This document shows positions 50,398-59,499 of a stretch of 64,000 bases of DNA, in pieces. Each line of letters begins with the position of its first letter. The stretch's first letter is position 1. The translations under genes were made by a program, and so were the position numbers. This stretch comes from Arenibacter echinorum. GTDB taxonomy: Bacteria > Bacteroidota > Bacteroidia > Flavobacteriales > Flavobacteriaceae. The stretch is from the NCBI RefSeq assembly GCF_003259375.1, contig NZ_QLLN01000003.1, positions 1 through 64,000 of the forward strand. The letters run 5' to 3'. Below the pieces are notes generated by a model. That model was given only the letters and a program-made list of their open reading frames with translations, was not told the origin of the DNA and did no database searches.

Positions 50398-52449
50398 CTA
50401 ATGTGATTTCTCCATTGCCGCATCCGCACTACGGTAAAAAGGAATGTTGAGCAGCCATTTCTGCTCTTTGGCCGATACACTAAGCGTAATTCCCTCCTTA
50501 TTTTCCGATTTTATCCTTGCTTTTATATTGAGGTTTTCCTTTTCCGATGGCATTAGCAACCAAACGAAAGTGGTATTTCCCTTTACTTCACAGCTATAGG
50601 AGCTGGTGGTATTGGGTTCGTACAAATTGTACTCGGGGCTATACCAAGCTTGTATTTCCGGAGTTTCCTGCCCTTTAATGAGTCGGATATCAAACTTTTG
50701 TTTGCTGATCGGAATAACCGCCAAATTTCCCCTTTCGTTAACAGTTCTTACCATGGATCTGTCCATTACCAGGGTATTTTCCGGGTGCCAATGCCAGAGG
50801 GCATCAATTTTCCGTGGCCTGTCCGTTTCTATGTTGTCCACAACCACCCAAAATTCGCCACGAACATAAAAAACCACCCTAGTATGTTTCACAGTTCCTT
50901 CTAAATCCATAAACTGATCAAAGGAACTGTAGGCATAATCAAAACCCGTCGCTATTTTAAAATGGTCTTCGCCCAATGGTTTGTCCGTAAGTTTGGGTCC
51001 ATTTTGCTGTCCCTTTCCGTCGATCAGTAATAGATTGTGGGCAGCACTGCTTTTGGCATAGGGACGGAATTTTTCCGCTACCTCCCCGGTATAGGCAAAT
51101 CTACCAGAGTCTACCAAAAAATCTTTGCCATAGGCGGAAACGGAAAGGTGGAGTTTGTCATTATGTTGATGGCCGCTGCCCCAGGGTCCCATATCAAAAA
51201 AAGACCAATGGGCATCCCTATCGAAGTCGCTTCGGGAAACAAAATGCCCTGCCCAAGGATAAAAATAGGAGGGACCGTCTTCGGGCTTACTACCTGCTTG
51301 ACCATTGGTGGCAATGTATTCCCAATCGCTATGACCAAATTTTTTGGCTCCTTTCAATATAAGGTTTACATCGCTTCCCCTGTCCCCGTCATTGTTCAAC
51401 ACCCTAAAACCACTAGGCCTCACCATATGGGCAATGTAGCCGTACATTGCCTCAATAGTACGGTTGTAGAAATCCGGCAATTTCCTATTGGCCCTGTCAC
51501 AGATTTCCTTGAAAAGTTCAAAATTGTTTAAGGAGACGTTATGGTAATGCGAACTTAGTTCGGTTTGTACCCCATCTGAATACACCTGATCCTTCATACT
51601 ATGGGTTATGGTTTCTATGGCATAGTCCAACCATTCTTCAGAATTCTTGTATTCAGGAAAATAGGCGGCCACGGTGGCCAAAGCAGAAATTTCCATAGTG
51701 AGCCAATTATTGCTGCTGTGAAAATTGCGGTTATAATGGGCATGGTCGGGCAGACTACTGAGCAGTAATAATTGGGTGGCCGGAGAAATATATTCGCTCT
51801 CCAATAAGCCATAAAATATTTTGGACCATATCTTGGCTCGGGCAGCAACCTCCAACCCTCGCCATACGGAAGTGCTACTTTTTACCGCAGGATAAGGGTT
51901 ACCCATGATTATAAAATCTTTTAAAAATAAATCTAGATATTGTGCATATTTTGGGTTGCCGGTTTCCATATAGGTGTTGAAAACACCACTTAACTGACTA
52001 TGGCGATTTGAAAGCCAAGCCCATTCCTTATCGTCATTAGGGCCTTTATAATACCAGTCGCGATGACCATTGGTCAAGTACGGGACTTGTCCCCGAACAT
52101 TCTGTATAACAAAAACATTGGTTAGAATGGTATCCATCGCTGCTACCGTACGATCGGATTTTTCTGGAAGCCCTTTTCGCAACTCGGCATTCATTACTCC
52201 ATTTTTGTAGTAAAACAGTAGTTCATTACAGGCATTTACGATGTTTCCGCTAGCGTGGGCCGACTTCACTTTCTCCAATCCTGGATAGTCGAGATTGAAC
52301 TGGTTGAGCATATATGTAATGGCATCAGGGTAGGAAGTGCAAACCTCTTCAACGGTATTTATATCCTTCCAATTTTGCTGAGCAGAAGCATTTTTATGGA
52401 TACAAGAAATGAATAGGAATAGTAATATGTGCTTGATGATTTTAAACAT
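50398..52449 (-). CDS. Secreted heparinase II/III-family polysaccharide lyase
   Basis: At 683 residues it has a signal peptide (ILLFLFISCIHKNASAQQ). An (alpha/alpha) toroid of about residues 60-370 carries the family contact residues (FHSSNNWLTMEISALATVAAYF; ELSSHYHNVSLNNFELF with the His/Tyr pair). A beta-sandwich follows, with GSGHQHNDKLHLSVSAYGKDFLVDSG (His for the metal or catalysis) and the Asn/Arg of GKGQQNGPKLT. Families PL12/PL15/PL17/PL21 share this build and cleave uronic-acid glycans such as alginate or heparin-like polymers. Substrate is not clear. It is 4 bp from the upstream propeller-like gene. Confidence 0.85.
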   Translation of the reverse strand: MFKIIKHILLFLFISCIHKNASAQQNWKDINTVEEVCTSYPDAITYMLNQFNLDYPGLEKVKSAHASGNIVNACNELLFYYKNGVMNAELRKGLPEKSDRTVAAMDTILTNVFVIQNVRGQVPYLTNGHRDWYYKGPNDDKEWAWLSNRHSQLSGVFNTYMETGNPKYAQYLDLFLKDFIIMGNPYPAVKSSTSVWRGLEVAARAKIWSKIFYGLLESEYISPATQLLLLSSLPDHAHYNRNFHSSNNWLTMEISALATVAAYFPEYKNSEEWLDYAIETITHSMKDQVYSDGVQTELSSHYHNVSLNNFELFKEICDRANRKLPDFYNRTIEAMYGYIAHMVRPSGFRVLNNDGDRGSDVNLILKGAKKFGHSDWEYIATNGQAGSKPEDGPSYFYPWAGHFVSRSDFDRDAHWSFFDMGPWGSGHQHNDKLHLSVSAYGKDFLVDSGRFAYTGEVAEKFRPYAKSSAAHNLLLIDGKGQQNGPKLTDKPLGEDHFKIATGFDYAYSSFDQFMDLEGTVKHTRVVFYVRGEFWVVVDNIETDRPRKIDALWHWHPENTLVMDRSMVRTVNERGNLAVIPISKQKFDIRLIKGQETPEIQAWYSPEYNLYEPNTTSSYSCEVKGNTTFVWLLMPSEKENLNIKARIKSENKEGITLSVSAKEQKWLLNIPFYRSADAAMEKSH

Positions 52450-52453
52450 GGGC

Positions 52454-53380
52454 TTACGGCTGACTAAATTTGTTTATGGCAATTTCCTTGGCTGGATCTG
52501 CTTGGGTCCCCCATATATGAAGCTTTCCTTTGTTGTCTACTTGTAGTCCTACGGCCGAATTAAAATCGACCCCATTGTTACAGTTAAAAGTTTTTGTTCG
52601 AATTTTTTCCAAGATGGGCTCAAAGTACCCCAGTTTACTGACCAGGATCAAATCGGCAGTCCCAATCATATCTTTTTTATAAAATCCAATGGCATAGATG
52701 GCGGATGCATCCTTAATAAGATTGATGGATTGATAACTGCCCCAATCTTGTGGAGCCTCAAAACTATAAAGTAATTCCTGTTTCCCTTTTTCCGGTTCTA
52801 TGTGGTAGAAGTCCCAATTGCGGGAGTCCCAATTTGCCACTACCGCTAAATACCCTTCTTCCATGGCTAGTAAGCCCGTTGCTCCAGCAGTGTGTCGCTT
52901 GGCCTCACCTTCCCGGTTTAGGGTGATGCTGGATTGGGCCTTGTGCAATTCATTACCTTGGTAATTGTATAGGCAGACTTTAGAAGTGGTTTTTATAATA
53001 TTGTCTTCTATCCCCACAATTAAATAAGGTTCGCTAACCTGAATTCCCCCGGCATGTCGGTACGGATCTTTCATTAAGGGAATTAGGGTTTCTGATTTTA
53101 GCGTTGTCAGGTCTATCTGTAAAACGTAGGCCTGGGATCTGGAACTCCCAGAAATAAGAATTTTTTCGGTCCCGTTTTTATTGATGTGTTGCACCCCCTG
53201 AAAATGACCCTGGCGGTGAGGGACTTTAACTTTATTATTGATGAGTATCACTTCCGGTTCCGAACTTAGGGCGTCAAAAGCTTGGGGTACATCTTCTACT
53301 TGTTGCCCCAAACCCAACATTGAGTAAAGGAACAGATTGGCCATTAAAAAAAACCTAAAAAATAGAACTAGTGTGTTCAA
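52454..53380 (-). CDS. Secreted protein of unknown function, beta-propeller-like
   Basis: The 308 residues begin with a signal peptide (FFLMANLFLYSMLGLGQQ). Repeated strands with a D/G-rich turn (FQGVQHINKNGTEKILISGS; QAYVLQIDLTTLKSETLIPL; GGIQVSEPYLIVGIEDN; GLLAMEEGYLAVVANWDSRNW) suggest five or six blades. HAGGIQVS and RHTAGATGL may form a shared ligand site. No family is assigned. It is the first gene of a two-gene unit with the lyase and is divergent from the esterase gene, with 214 bp of shared promoter region, so a role in the same glycan pathway is inferred. Confidence 0.65.
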   Translation of the reverse strand: MNTLVLFFRFFLMANLFLYSMLGLGQQVEDVPQAFDALSSEPEVILINNKVKVPHRQGHFQGVQHINKNGTEKILISGSSRSQAYVLQIDLTTLKSETLIPLMKDPYRHAGGIQVSEPYLIVGIEDNIIKTTSKVCLYNYQGNELHKAQSSITLNREGEAKRHTAGATGLLAMEEGYLAVVANWDSRNWDFYHIEPEKGKQELLYSFEAPQDWGSYQSINLIKDASAIYAIGFYKKDMIGTADLILVSKLGYFEPILEKIRTKTFNCNNGVDFNSAVGLQVDNKGKLHIWGTQADPAKEIAINKFSQP

Positions 53381-53594
53381 AGCAATATCAATTTAATTAT
53401 TATAAACCTTTTAGCTGGTTACAGATTACTATTGCCATAAGCAAAAGTAAAACCAAGATATGCAAATTTAATTTCAACAGATGTGGCCTTTAGCCTACTG
53501 CTTTGAATTGTAAATATGGGCAATTTTTATAGTTTAAACGATTAAATTTCTATCTTGGAACTGATTTTTTCACTTTTTTATCCAAAATCCGATT

Positions 53595-55778
53595 ATGTTC
53601 AAAAGATTTAAACATCAAGCCCTTAGCCTTGTAGTATTTCTAATGTTTTTATTAGCTCCCTGCCTGGGTTGGTCCCAAACCAATTATTCCGTCTTGGATT
53701 TTTGGAAGTATTATTCCGATGCCGAAAATTTACTTTACAAACAGCAAGCTGAACTTTCTTTTGAAAGTATGGACAAAAGAAAGGAATCCATTTCAATGCT
53801 GCGTACCCAAGAAGATTGGACTGAAAGGCAGCAATTGGTAAAAAATAAATTGATGCAGTCTGTAGGGCCTTTTCCTCCAAAGACTAACCTAAATCCGGTT
53901 GTTACCAAACGAATTAAAAAAGAGGGGTATAGCGTTGAAAAGATGTATTTTGAATCCATGCCGGGTGTAAAGGTTACGGCTGCATTTTTTATTCCCCAAG
54001 GAAAAAAAAGAAACCTGCCCACTATTATTTATTGCAGTGGACATAGCGATTTGGGATTCAGAAGTGATGTCTATCAACATGTGATTTTGAACCTGGTAAA
54101 AAAAGGCTTTGCCGTGTTTGCATTTGACCCCTATGGGCAAGGGGAAAGATTGCAATATTTTGATGAAAAGGAAGGGAAATCGCGTTTTAGTCCTACCCGC
54201 GAACATTCCTATCCGGGGGCACAGCTTTTTATAAATGGAGCCTCCACTGCTAAATATATGATATGGGACGGCATTAGGGCAGTGGATTATTTGCTTACAC
54301 GTAAAGAAGTAGATCCAGACCGGATTGGTATTACTGGCAGGTCAGGTGGGGGCACACAGTCTTCCCACATTGCCGCCTTTGATGATCGAATCAAAGCTTC
54401 TGCCCCGGAATGCTATATTACCACCCTGGAATATCAATTAAAATCTGGGGGGCCTCAGGATGCGGAGCAGAACTTTCCAAAAGGTATTCAACTTGGTTTG
54501 GACCATGCCGATCTTTTGGAAGTGAGGGCACCCAAACCAACTCTGATGATCACCACAACACTTGATATATTTAGTATTCAAGGGGCGCGGGATACCTATA
54601 AGGAGACACAGTTGGCGTATAAAGCATTTGGCAAGGAAGAAAATATGATGATGGTGGAGGACAATGCGGGACATCAATCTACCCTGAAAAATAGGGAAGC
54701 CATGTATGCTTTTTTTCAAAAGCATTTGGACAATCCTGGAGATTCCAAGGATGAGGAAGTGGTTATTTTTCCGGTAGAGGAATTGTATGTTACGGAAACG
54801 GGTCAACTTTCAACATCGGTAGGGAGTAAATTTTTGTTCGACGTGAATAGCGACGTGGCCAACAAGAATATGGAGGTACTGAATGGGGATAGAAAGAATA
54901 TGGACCAGCATTTAATAGACCTAAAACAAAAAGTACAGCAAATTTCGGGCTATACCCAAGGTGCAACGAAAGGCAAATTGATTTTTTCCGGAAAGACAGA
55001 ATTTGAAACATATTACCTCAATAAGTATTTGATAGAACAGCCCGGGGACAACATTATTCCTTTTGTGGCCTTTGTGCCCAAACAAGCCACCAAGCTATCC
55101 GCTCTATATCTTGATAATATAGCGGATAAGAAGTCGGATGAAGCCTATTCCGTGCCAATCCACCTAGTTAAAAAAGGTGTTACCGTAATTGTCCCTGATA
55201 TGCCAGGCTACGGTGAATTGGGACCCGGGTATTTAAAAGGTGATGCCTATTTTGAAAATACCTCCTACAATCAATGGTTTGCAGGGATATTGAACGGGAA
55301 AAGTACGATTGCCTTGCATGTGGAGGCCATAGAAACGCTGCTGGAAGTGTGTAAAACGAATTTGAAATTGGACGATAAAGAATTTATGGGAATATCTAAA
55401 GGGGGCTTTAATTCCAGTCTATTGCACGCTGCTGTTTCGGGGGTGGAATTTTCAAGGATGTTGTTTTTGGATCCAATGCTTTCTTTCCAATACGTTGTTT
55501 CCAACAAAGACTACAACCCTGCCCATATACCTTTTACCGTTGCCGGCGCCTTACCACATTACGACCTACCAGACTTGTCGGCTGCCTTTGCCCCAAATAA
55601 ATTAATGTTGGTTCAAGAGACCGATGGCGATGCCATGGATTCTGAGTACCCGCAGACCTATGATTTTGTAAAGGAACATTATGGATCCATGAACAAAGCA
55701 AATAACTTTTCTGTTGAAAAGATTAATTCTCGGAGGGAAGCGACGGATTTAATAAATGAGTTTATTACGGACCTTTAA
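53595..55778 (+). CDS. Secreted acetyl-xylan-esterase-like protein with two alpha/beta-hydrolase domains
   Basis: This 727-residue protein has a signal peptide (LVVFLMFLLAPCLGWSQ). The first domain (about residues 100-380) has the elbow GITGRSGGGTQSSH, the acid in TTTLDIFSIQGARD and the His in DNAGHQSTL. A second domain (about residues 440-727) has a matching elbow FMGISKGGFNSSLL, where the Ser of a standard elbow is SKGG, and a late ETDGDAMDSEYPQTYD. The second may be catalytically weak. The family (Abhydrolase_7/AXE1-like) removes acetyl groups from glycans. It is 30 bp upstream of the next gene on the same strand. Confidence 0.82.
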   Translation: MFKRFKHQALSLVVFLMFLLAPCLGWSQTNYSVLDFWKYYSDAENLLYKQQAELSFESMDKRKESISMLRTQEDWTERQQLVKNKLMQSVGPFPPKTNLNPVVTKRIKKEGYSVEKMYFESMPGVKVTAAFFIPQGKKRNLPTIIYCSGHSDLGFRSDVYQHVILNLVKKGFAVFAFDPYGQGERLQYFDEKEGKSRFSPTREHSYPGAQLFINGASTAKYMIWDGIRAVDYLLTRKEVDPDRIGITGRSGGGTQSSHIAAFDDRIKASAPECYITTLEYQLKSGGPQDAEQNFPKGIQLGLDHADLLEVRAPKPTLMITTTLDIFSIQGARDTYKETQLAYKAFGKEENMMMVEDNAGHQSTLKNREAMYAFFQKHLDNPGDSKDEEVVIFPVEELYVTETGQLSTSVGSKFLFDVNSDVANKNMEVLNGDRKNMDQHLIDLKQKVQQISGYTQGATKGKLIFSGKTEFETYYLNKYLIEQPGDNIIPFVAFVPKQATKLSALYLDNIADKKSDEAYSVPIHLVKKGVTVIVPDMPGYGELGPGYLKGDAYFENTSYNQWFAGILNGKSTIALHVEAIETLLEVCKTNLKLDDKEFMGISKGGFNSSLLHAAVSGVEFSRMLFLDPMLSFQYVVSNKDYNPAHIPFTVAGALPHYDLPDLSAAFAPNKLMLVQETDGDAMDSEYPQTYDFVKEHYGSMNKANNFSVEKINSRREATDLINEFITDL

Positions 55779-55808
55779 CGGGTTATCCTTATAATAACCA
55801 TAAGTATC

Positions 55809-57419
55809 ATGAAAATAAATTTTCTTCTTACTCTAGGAATTTTGAGTATAGTAGCCTGCAAAGATGCTCATCCCGTTATGCAGATGTCCGCAGAGGATAG
55901 CCTTCTATTTGCCAAAGCAAATGAGAATGCCGTTTTAGCCAATGAGGGTTTTGTTAGGAGTGAAGACTTTGTTCATGGTTGGTTACAGGAGGCCGATCCC
56001 GAATCGGGCCTAATTCCAAGAAACCTTGAAGCAGAAATGGACATATGGAATGCCAAAGATGCTGCCGCCGATAATTATCCATTTATGGTACTCACTTCTT
56101 TTTTTACTGATCAGGCTTTATTTGATGGGACAATGTTGGATATGTTACATGCCGAAAAAAAACTCACTTCCAGGGTTAACAGCCTTCCCGATACCTATTC
56201 CTTTTCTAAAAAGGATTTTCAAAATGAAAAATTGGATATGGCCGAAATTATTTTTGGGACTTCGGAATATATCAAGGATGGCTTGCTGCCCCTAACAGAA
56301 TGGTTGGGAAATAGTCCATGGTCGGATAGAATGATGGAGATGCTGTACGACATGAAGAATGAAATAAATGTTGCCGATGGGATATCTAGGGATGGTTCCA
56401 ATGCAACGCGGGAAGAAGTGAACGGCGAATTGCTACAGACCCTTTCACGAATATACTGGATGACCGGCGATGAAAAGTTTTTGGACTGGGCTATAACGAT
56501 TGGGGATTATTATCTATTGGGCGACCACCACCCCACAAAGGATTTGCAATACCTTAGGCTGCGAGATCATGGGTGTGAGTTAATATCGGGCTTATGTGAA
56601 TTGTATGTGTCTACAAGCTTTGCCAGGCCAAAAAAAAGGGAAGCCTACAGAAAGCCGTTGCATGAGATGATGGACAGGATTTTGGAAGTTGGTAGAAATG
56701 GGGATGGATTATTTTATGACGCCATAAATCCCCAAACAGGAGAAATTGTACAAGAACGTCCTGCCGATAATTGGGGATATACCCTTAACGGATTTTATGC
56801 CGTTTATTTATTGGATAAGGATCCGAAATATAAGGGAGCCATATTGAAAATATATTCCAATTTAAACAAGTATACCAACTTTGACTGGGAAAATGGCAGC
56901 GCCGATGGGTATGCGGATGCCATTGAAGGAGCCCTAAATTTGTATAACCGGATTCCGGATGCTGCCGTTGCCAAATGGATGGACAGTGAAATAAAAGTAA
57001 TGTGGGCCATGCAGCAGGAAAATGGAATTATAGAAGGCTGGCATGGCGATGGCAACTTTGCGCGAACTTCCATTATGTATAATTTATGGAAAAGTAAGGG
57101 TTTGTATGTAAAGCCTTGGAGAGATGACCTGTTACTTGGAGCGGAGCAAAAAGGGGATTCTTTGTTGATCTCTATCAAATCTGAACTACCCTGGAAAGGA
57201 AAGCTATATTTTGATAAACCTAGACATAAGGAGAATTTGAAGTTGCCTATGGATTGGGCCAGAATCAATCAATTTCCCGAGTGGTTTACGGCAGATAAAG
57301 ATCGGGAATATACATTGCTGGATTATGACCAGTCCGAACCTACTAAATATCAAGGCAATCAGCTTATAAAAGGCATTGATATTGAATTAGAGGATAACAA
57401 AAGGATGGTAGTGTATTAG
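55809..57419 (+). CDS. Lipoprotein of unknown function, alpha-toroid (glycosidase-like)
   Basis: At 536 residues it begins with a lipoprotein signal (LTLGILSIVAC, Cys17). It is mostly helical with repeated pairs and conserved Trp/Asp/Asn positions (VHGWLQEADPESGLIPRN; GELLQTLSRIYWMTGDEKFLDWAITIGDYYL; VGRNGDGLFYDAINPQTGEI; DNWGYTLNGFYAVYLLD; ENGSADGYADAIEGALNLYNRI; ENGIIEGWHGDGNFARTSIMYNL). The layout resembles six-hairpin enzymes such as GH88/GH105 or GH127, but no signature fits exactly. The C-terminal 100 residues form strands. It follows the esterase gene by 30 bp in the same operon and so probably acts on the same glycan. Confidence 0.65.
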   Translation: MKINFLLTLGILSIVACKDAHPVMQMSAEDSLLFAKANENAVLANEGFVRSEDFVHGWLQEADPESGLIPRNLEAEMDIWNAKDAAADNYPFMVLTSFFTDQALFDGTMLDMLHAEKKLTSRVNSLPDTYSFSKKDFQNEKLDMAEIIFGTSEYIKDGLLPLTEWLGNSPWSDRMMEMLYDMKNEINVADGISRDGSNATREEVNGELLQTLSRIYWMTGDEKFLDWAITIGDYYLLGDHHPTKDLQYLRLRDHGCELISGLCELYVSTSFARPKKREAYRKPLHEMMDRILEVGRNGDGLFYDAINPQTGEIVQERPADNWGYTLNGFYAVYLLDKDPKYKGAILKIYSNLNKYTNFDWENGSADGYADAIEGALNLYNRIPDAAVAKWMDSEIKVMWAMQQENGIIEGWHGDGNFARTSIMYNLWKSKGLYVKPWRDDLLLGAEQKGDSLLISIKSELPWKGKLYFDKPRHKENLKLPMDWARINQFPEWFTADKDREYTLLDYDQSEPTKYQGNQLIKGIDIELEDNKRMVVY

Positions 57420-57459
57420 CGGCTTAAATTCATTTACATATAAATCTAAATTCTAGTTT

Positions 57460-57750
57460 ATGATTCAACACACCGTAGTTCTAAAGTTAAAATACCCTAA
57501 AGGCTCGCCTGAAGAAAAAGAGTTTCTTTCTGCAGTGGCTGAATTGGCCATGATACCCGGAGTTCTTAATTTTCAATCCTTGCGACAAATAGGGAAGAAG
57601 AACGATTTTGATTATTGTTTGTCAATGGAATTTGAAAACATGACGGCTTATGAGGCCTATAATGCACATCCGGACCACACCAGGTTTGTAACTACTTATT
57701 GGGCCAAGTACGTAGAGAAATTTTTGGAATTGGATTACGCACCAATTTAG
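57460..57750 (+). CDS. Dabb (stress-responsive A/B barrel) domain protein
   Basis: The 96 residues form one dimeric ferredoxin-like barrel: IQHTVVLKLKYPKGSPEEKEF, then AMIPGVLNFQSLRQIGKKNDF with the Gly/Asp block of the family, YCLSMEFENMTAYEAYNAHPDHTRFV with the conserved HPxH, and YWAKYVEKFLELDY. The domain binds small ligands or acts as a cyclase in other pathways; its role here is unknown. It is 40 bp downstream of the toroid lipoprotein on the same strand, the third gene of the plus-strand unit, and converges with the 2-hydroxyacid dehydrogenase. Confidence 0.9.
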   Translation: MIQHTVVLKLKYPKGSPEEKEFLSAVAELAMIPGVLNFQSLRQIGKKNDFDYCLSMEFENMTAYEAYNAHPDHTRFVTTYWAKYVEKFLELDYAPI

Positions 57751-57770
57751 TTTGTAGGTAAACGAGAACC

Positions 57771-58763
57771 CTATTTCTGATTTTGAAGTCGCGGGTCTTT
57801 AGATTTAATGGTAACTGGCCTATTTTCCATTACCTCTGTAATTCTCTCCATGGTCTCCAATTCAAGCCTATGCATGGCTTCATGGGTGTAAAAAGTTAAG
57901 TGGGGCAGTAGCATCACATTATCCATTTCATAAAGCTTTTTTAACGGATGGTCCGTTTTGTTCAATGGCTCCTGGCTGTAGACATCAAGGCCAGCCCCGG
58001 CAATTTGCTTTTTCTCCAAAGCATTCAAGAGTGCCAATTCATCTATCAAGGCACCTCGGGCAGAATTAATGATTATTGCATTTTCTTTCATCAATGCAAA
58101 TTCCTTGGCGCCTAAGAGGTGTTTGGTTTCTTTGTTCAAAACGGCATGAAGGGAAATAAAATCGCACTCCTTGATCATTTCTGCGAGGTCATCATATTTC
58201 TGAATCCCCTTTTTTGCCAATTCCTCCTTTGTCTTGCTGGGGTCGTAACCAATAACTCTTGCTCTAAATCCCAAGCCTGCCATCCTCGCCATGCTACTTC
58301 CTATTTTACCACAACCAATTATGCCAAGCGTTTTTCCGGCAATATCGTGTCCCAGCCACTCGCTACTTGGCCATATCCAAGCTTTGCTGTTCATTTGCTT
58401 TTGTAGCGTTGGCAGCTTTTTGGCCAGCGCAATGAGCATGGCAAATGCCCCTTCTGCGACGGTCTCCTCTGCGTATTCCGGAATATTGACTACTACTATG
58501 CCCTGAGTGTTGGCGGCCGGAATATCTATGGCATCTATTCCTACCCCATATTTAACTATTGCTTTGAGTTTTTTTGCCGCATCTAAGACATTTTTTGTAA
58601 TAGGGGTATAACACATTAAAAGGATGTCGCAATCCTCCAATTCTTTCATTAAGATTTCTTCTGATACCCCATCTGGGAGCAAAACCAGATCATGTCCCTT
58701 TTCTCTAAGTGTTTGGTCTACAAATGGAGTTTCCAGCTCCATATCGGTTCTTACTATTTTCAT
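57771..58763 (-). CDS. D-isomer-specific 2-hydroxyacid dehydrogenase (phosphoglycerate-dehydrogenase-like)
   Basis: At 330 residues it has the split substrate domain and the NAD domain with GKTLGIIGCGKIGSSMARM near residue 143. The Arg of the active site is in IINSARGALIDELALL near residue 228, the Glu in GLDVYSQEPLN near residue 255, and the His in MLLPHLTFYTHEA near residue 285. The family reduces 2-keto acids such as hydroxypyruvate, glyoxylate or erythronate; no substrate is shown. It is transcribed toward the Dabb gene with a 20-bp gap between stop codons and seems separate from the lrp gene by 93 bp. Confidence 0.9.
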   Translation of the reverse strand: MKIVRTDMELETPFVDQTLREKGHDLVLLPDGVSEEILMKELEDCDILLMCYTPITKNVLDAAKKLKAIVKYGVGIDAIDIPAANTQGIVVVNIPEYAEETVAEGAFAMLIALAKKLPTLQKQMNSKAWIWPSSEWLGHDIAGKTLGIIGCGKIGSSMARMAGLGFRARVIGYDPSKTKEELAKKGIQKYDDLAEMIKECDFISLHAVLNKETKHLLGAKEFALMKENAIIINSARGALIDELALLNALEKKQIAGAGLDVYSQEPLNKTDHPLKKLYEMDNVMLLPHLTFYTHEAMHRLELETMERITEVMENRPVTIKSKDPRLQNQK

Positions 58764-58856
58764 AATATTTAATAAAAGGTAATGGTCGGTTTCAGCAAAA
58801 CGGCAGCTTAAATGTTGAATTTCGGTATTAAAACAAATTTAGAAAAGCAGTGGGAT

Positions 58857-59318
58857 TTATATGTAATATTCCGAAGAATGTTTTATTTCCTTCAAGACAA
58901 ACGTACTGTTGAGTACGCCAATGTTTTCAATTTTGGAGAGCTTGGTCTTTACAAAGTCATGATATTCCTCTAGACTTTTGGTATGGATTTTCAATATAAA
59001 ATCTACCTGTCCGGCTAAATGGTAACATTCCTGCACCTCCTCCAAACTCTGAACCTGTGCCTCAAACTTCTCAATAAAGGCCTCGTTATGATACCGCATG
59101 GATACTTGGCATATAACGGTTATAGAGCGGTCTATTTGCTTTTTGTCAAGAATGGCAACGTATTTTTTAATAACCCCTTGTTTTTCCAGTCTTCGAACTC
59201 TCTCGTAAACAGGGGAGGGGGTGAGATTGAGGATTGCAGCGATTTCCTTGGCCGTTTTTTTGGAATCTTTTTGCAAAATCCTTAGAATGGTTATATCGGT
59301 TTGATCTAATTGCTCCAT
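58857..59318 (-). CDS. Lrp/AsnC-family transcriptional regulator
   Basis: The 153-residue protein has an N-terminal helix-turn-helix (TDITILRILQKDSKKTAKEIA, then LNLTPSPVYERVRRLEKQGVIKKYVAILD) and a C-terminal RAM ligand domain (FEAQVQSLEEVQECYHLAGQVDFILKIHTKSL). These proteins bind amino acids and act as octamers. It is divergent from tdh with 181 bp of shared AT-rich DNA, which agrees with control of threonine-to-glycine genes, as seen for Lrp and the tdh-kbl operon in E. coli. The target is inferred from position. Confidence 0.92.
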   Translation of the reverse strand: MEQLDQTDITILRILQKDSKKTAKEIAAILNLTPSPVYERVRRLEKQGVIKKYVAILDKKQIDRSITVICQVSMRYHNEAFIEKFEAQVQSLEEVQECYHLAGQVDFILKIHTKSLEEYHDFVKTKLSKIENIGVLNSTFVLKEIKHSSEYYI

Positions 59319-59499
59319 AGTGGTCAGAAAAATTACTTTAAAATTTACATTTTTATATTGATAAAAGTAAATAAAACTTTTGAACTGTTATAATTCAGGG
59401 ATAATTACTTAATTATTTGAGTTATTTAATTTTGGGTGACGTATTTAGTAATTTTGATAGTAATTAACACTTTCGTCAATAAGGAAAAAACGGTACGTT
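59319..59499. promoter_or_regulatory. Divergent promoter region between the lrp-like gene and tdh
   Basis: This 181-bp AT-rich region separates the two genes. TAATTTTG at 59449-59456, 44 bp before the tdh start, fits the TAnnTTTG -7 element of Bacteroidota promoters. A TTG lies 14 bp upstream at 59432-59434 and another at 59417-59419, neither at the usual 19-21 bp distance, so the promoter is only a suggestion. Confidence 0.35.

Noticed and set aside
51037..51531. Plus-strand frame of 164 codons inside the polysaccharide lyase gene
   Set aside because: Shadow of a conserved heparinase-type gene; no features of its own.
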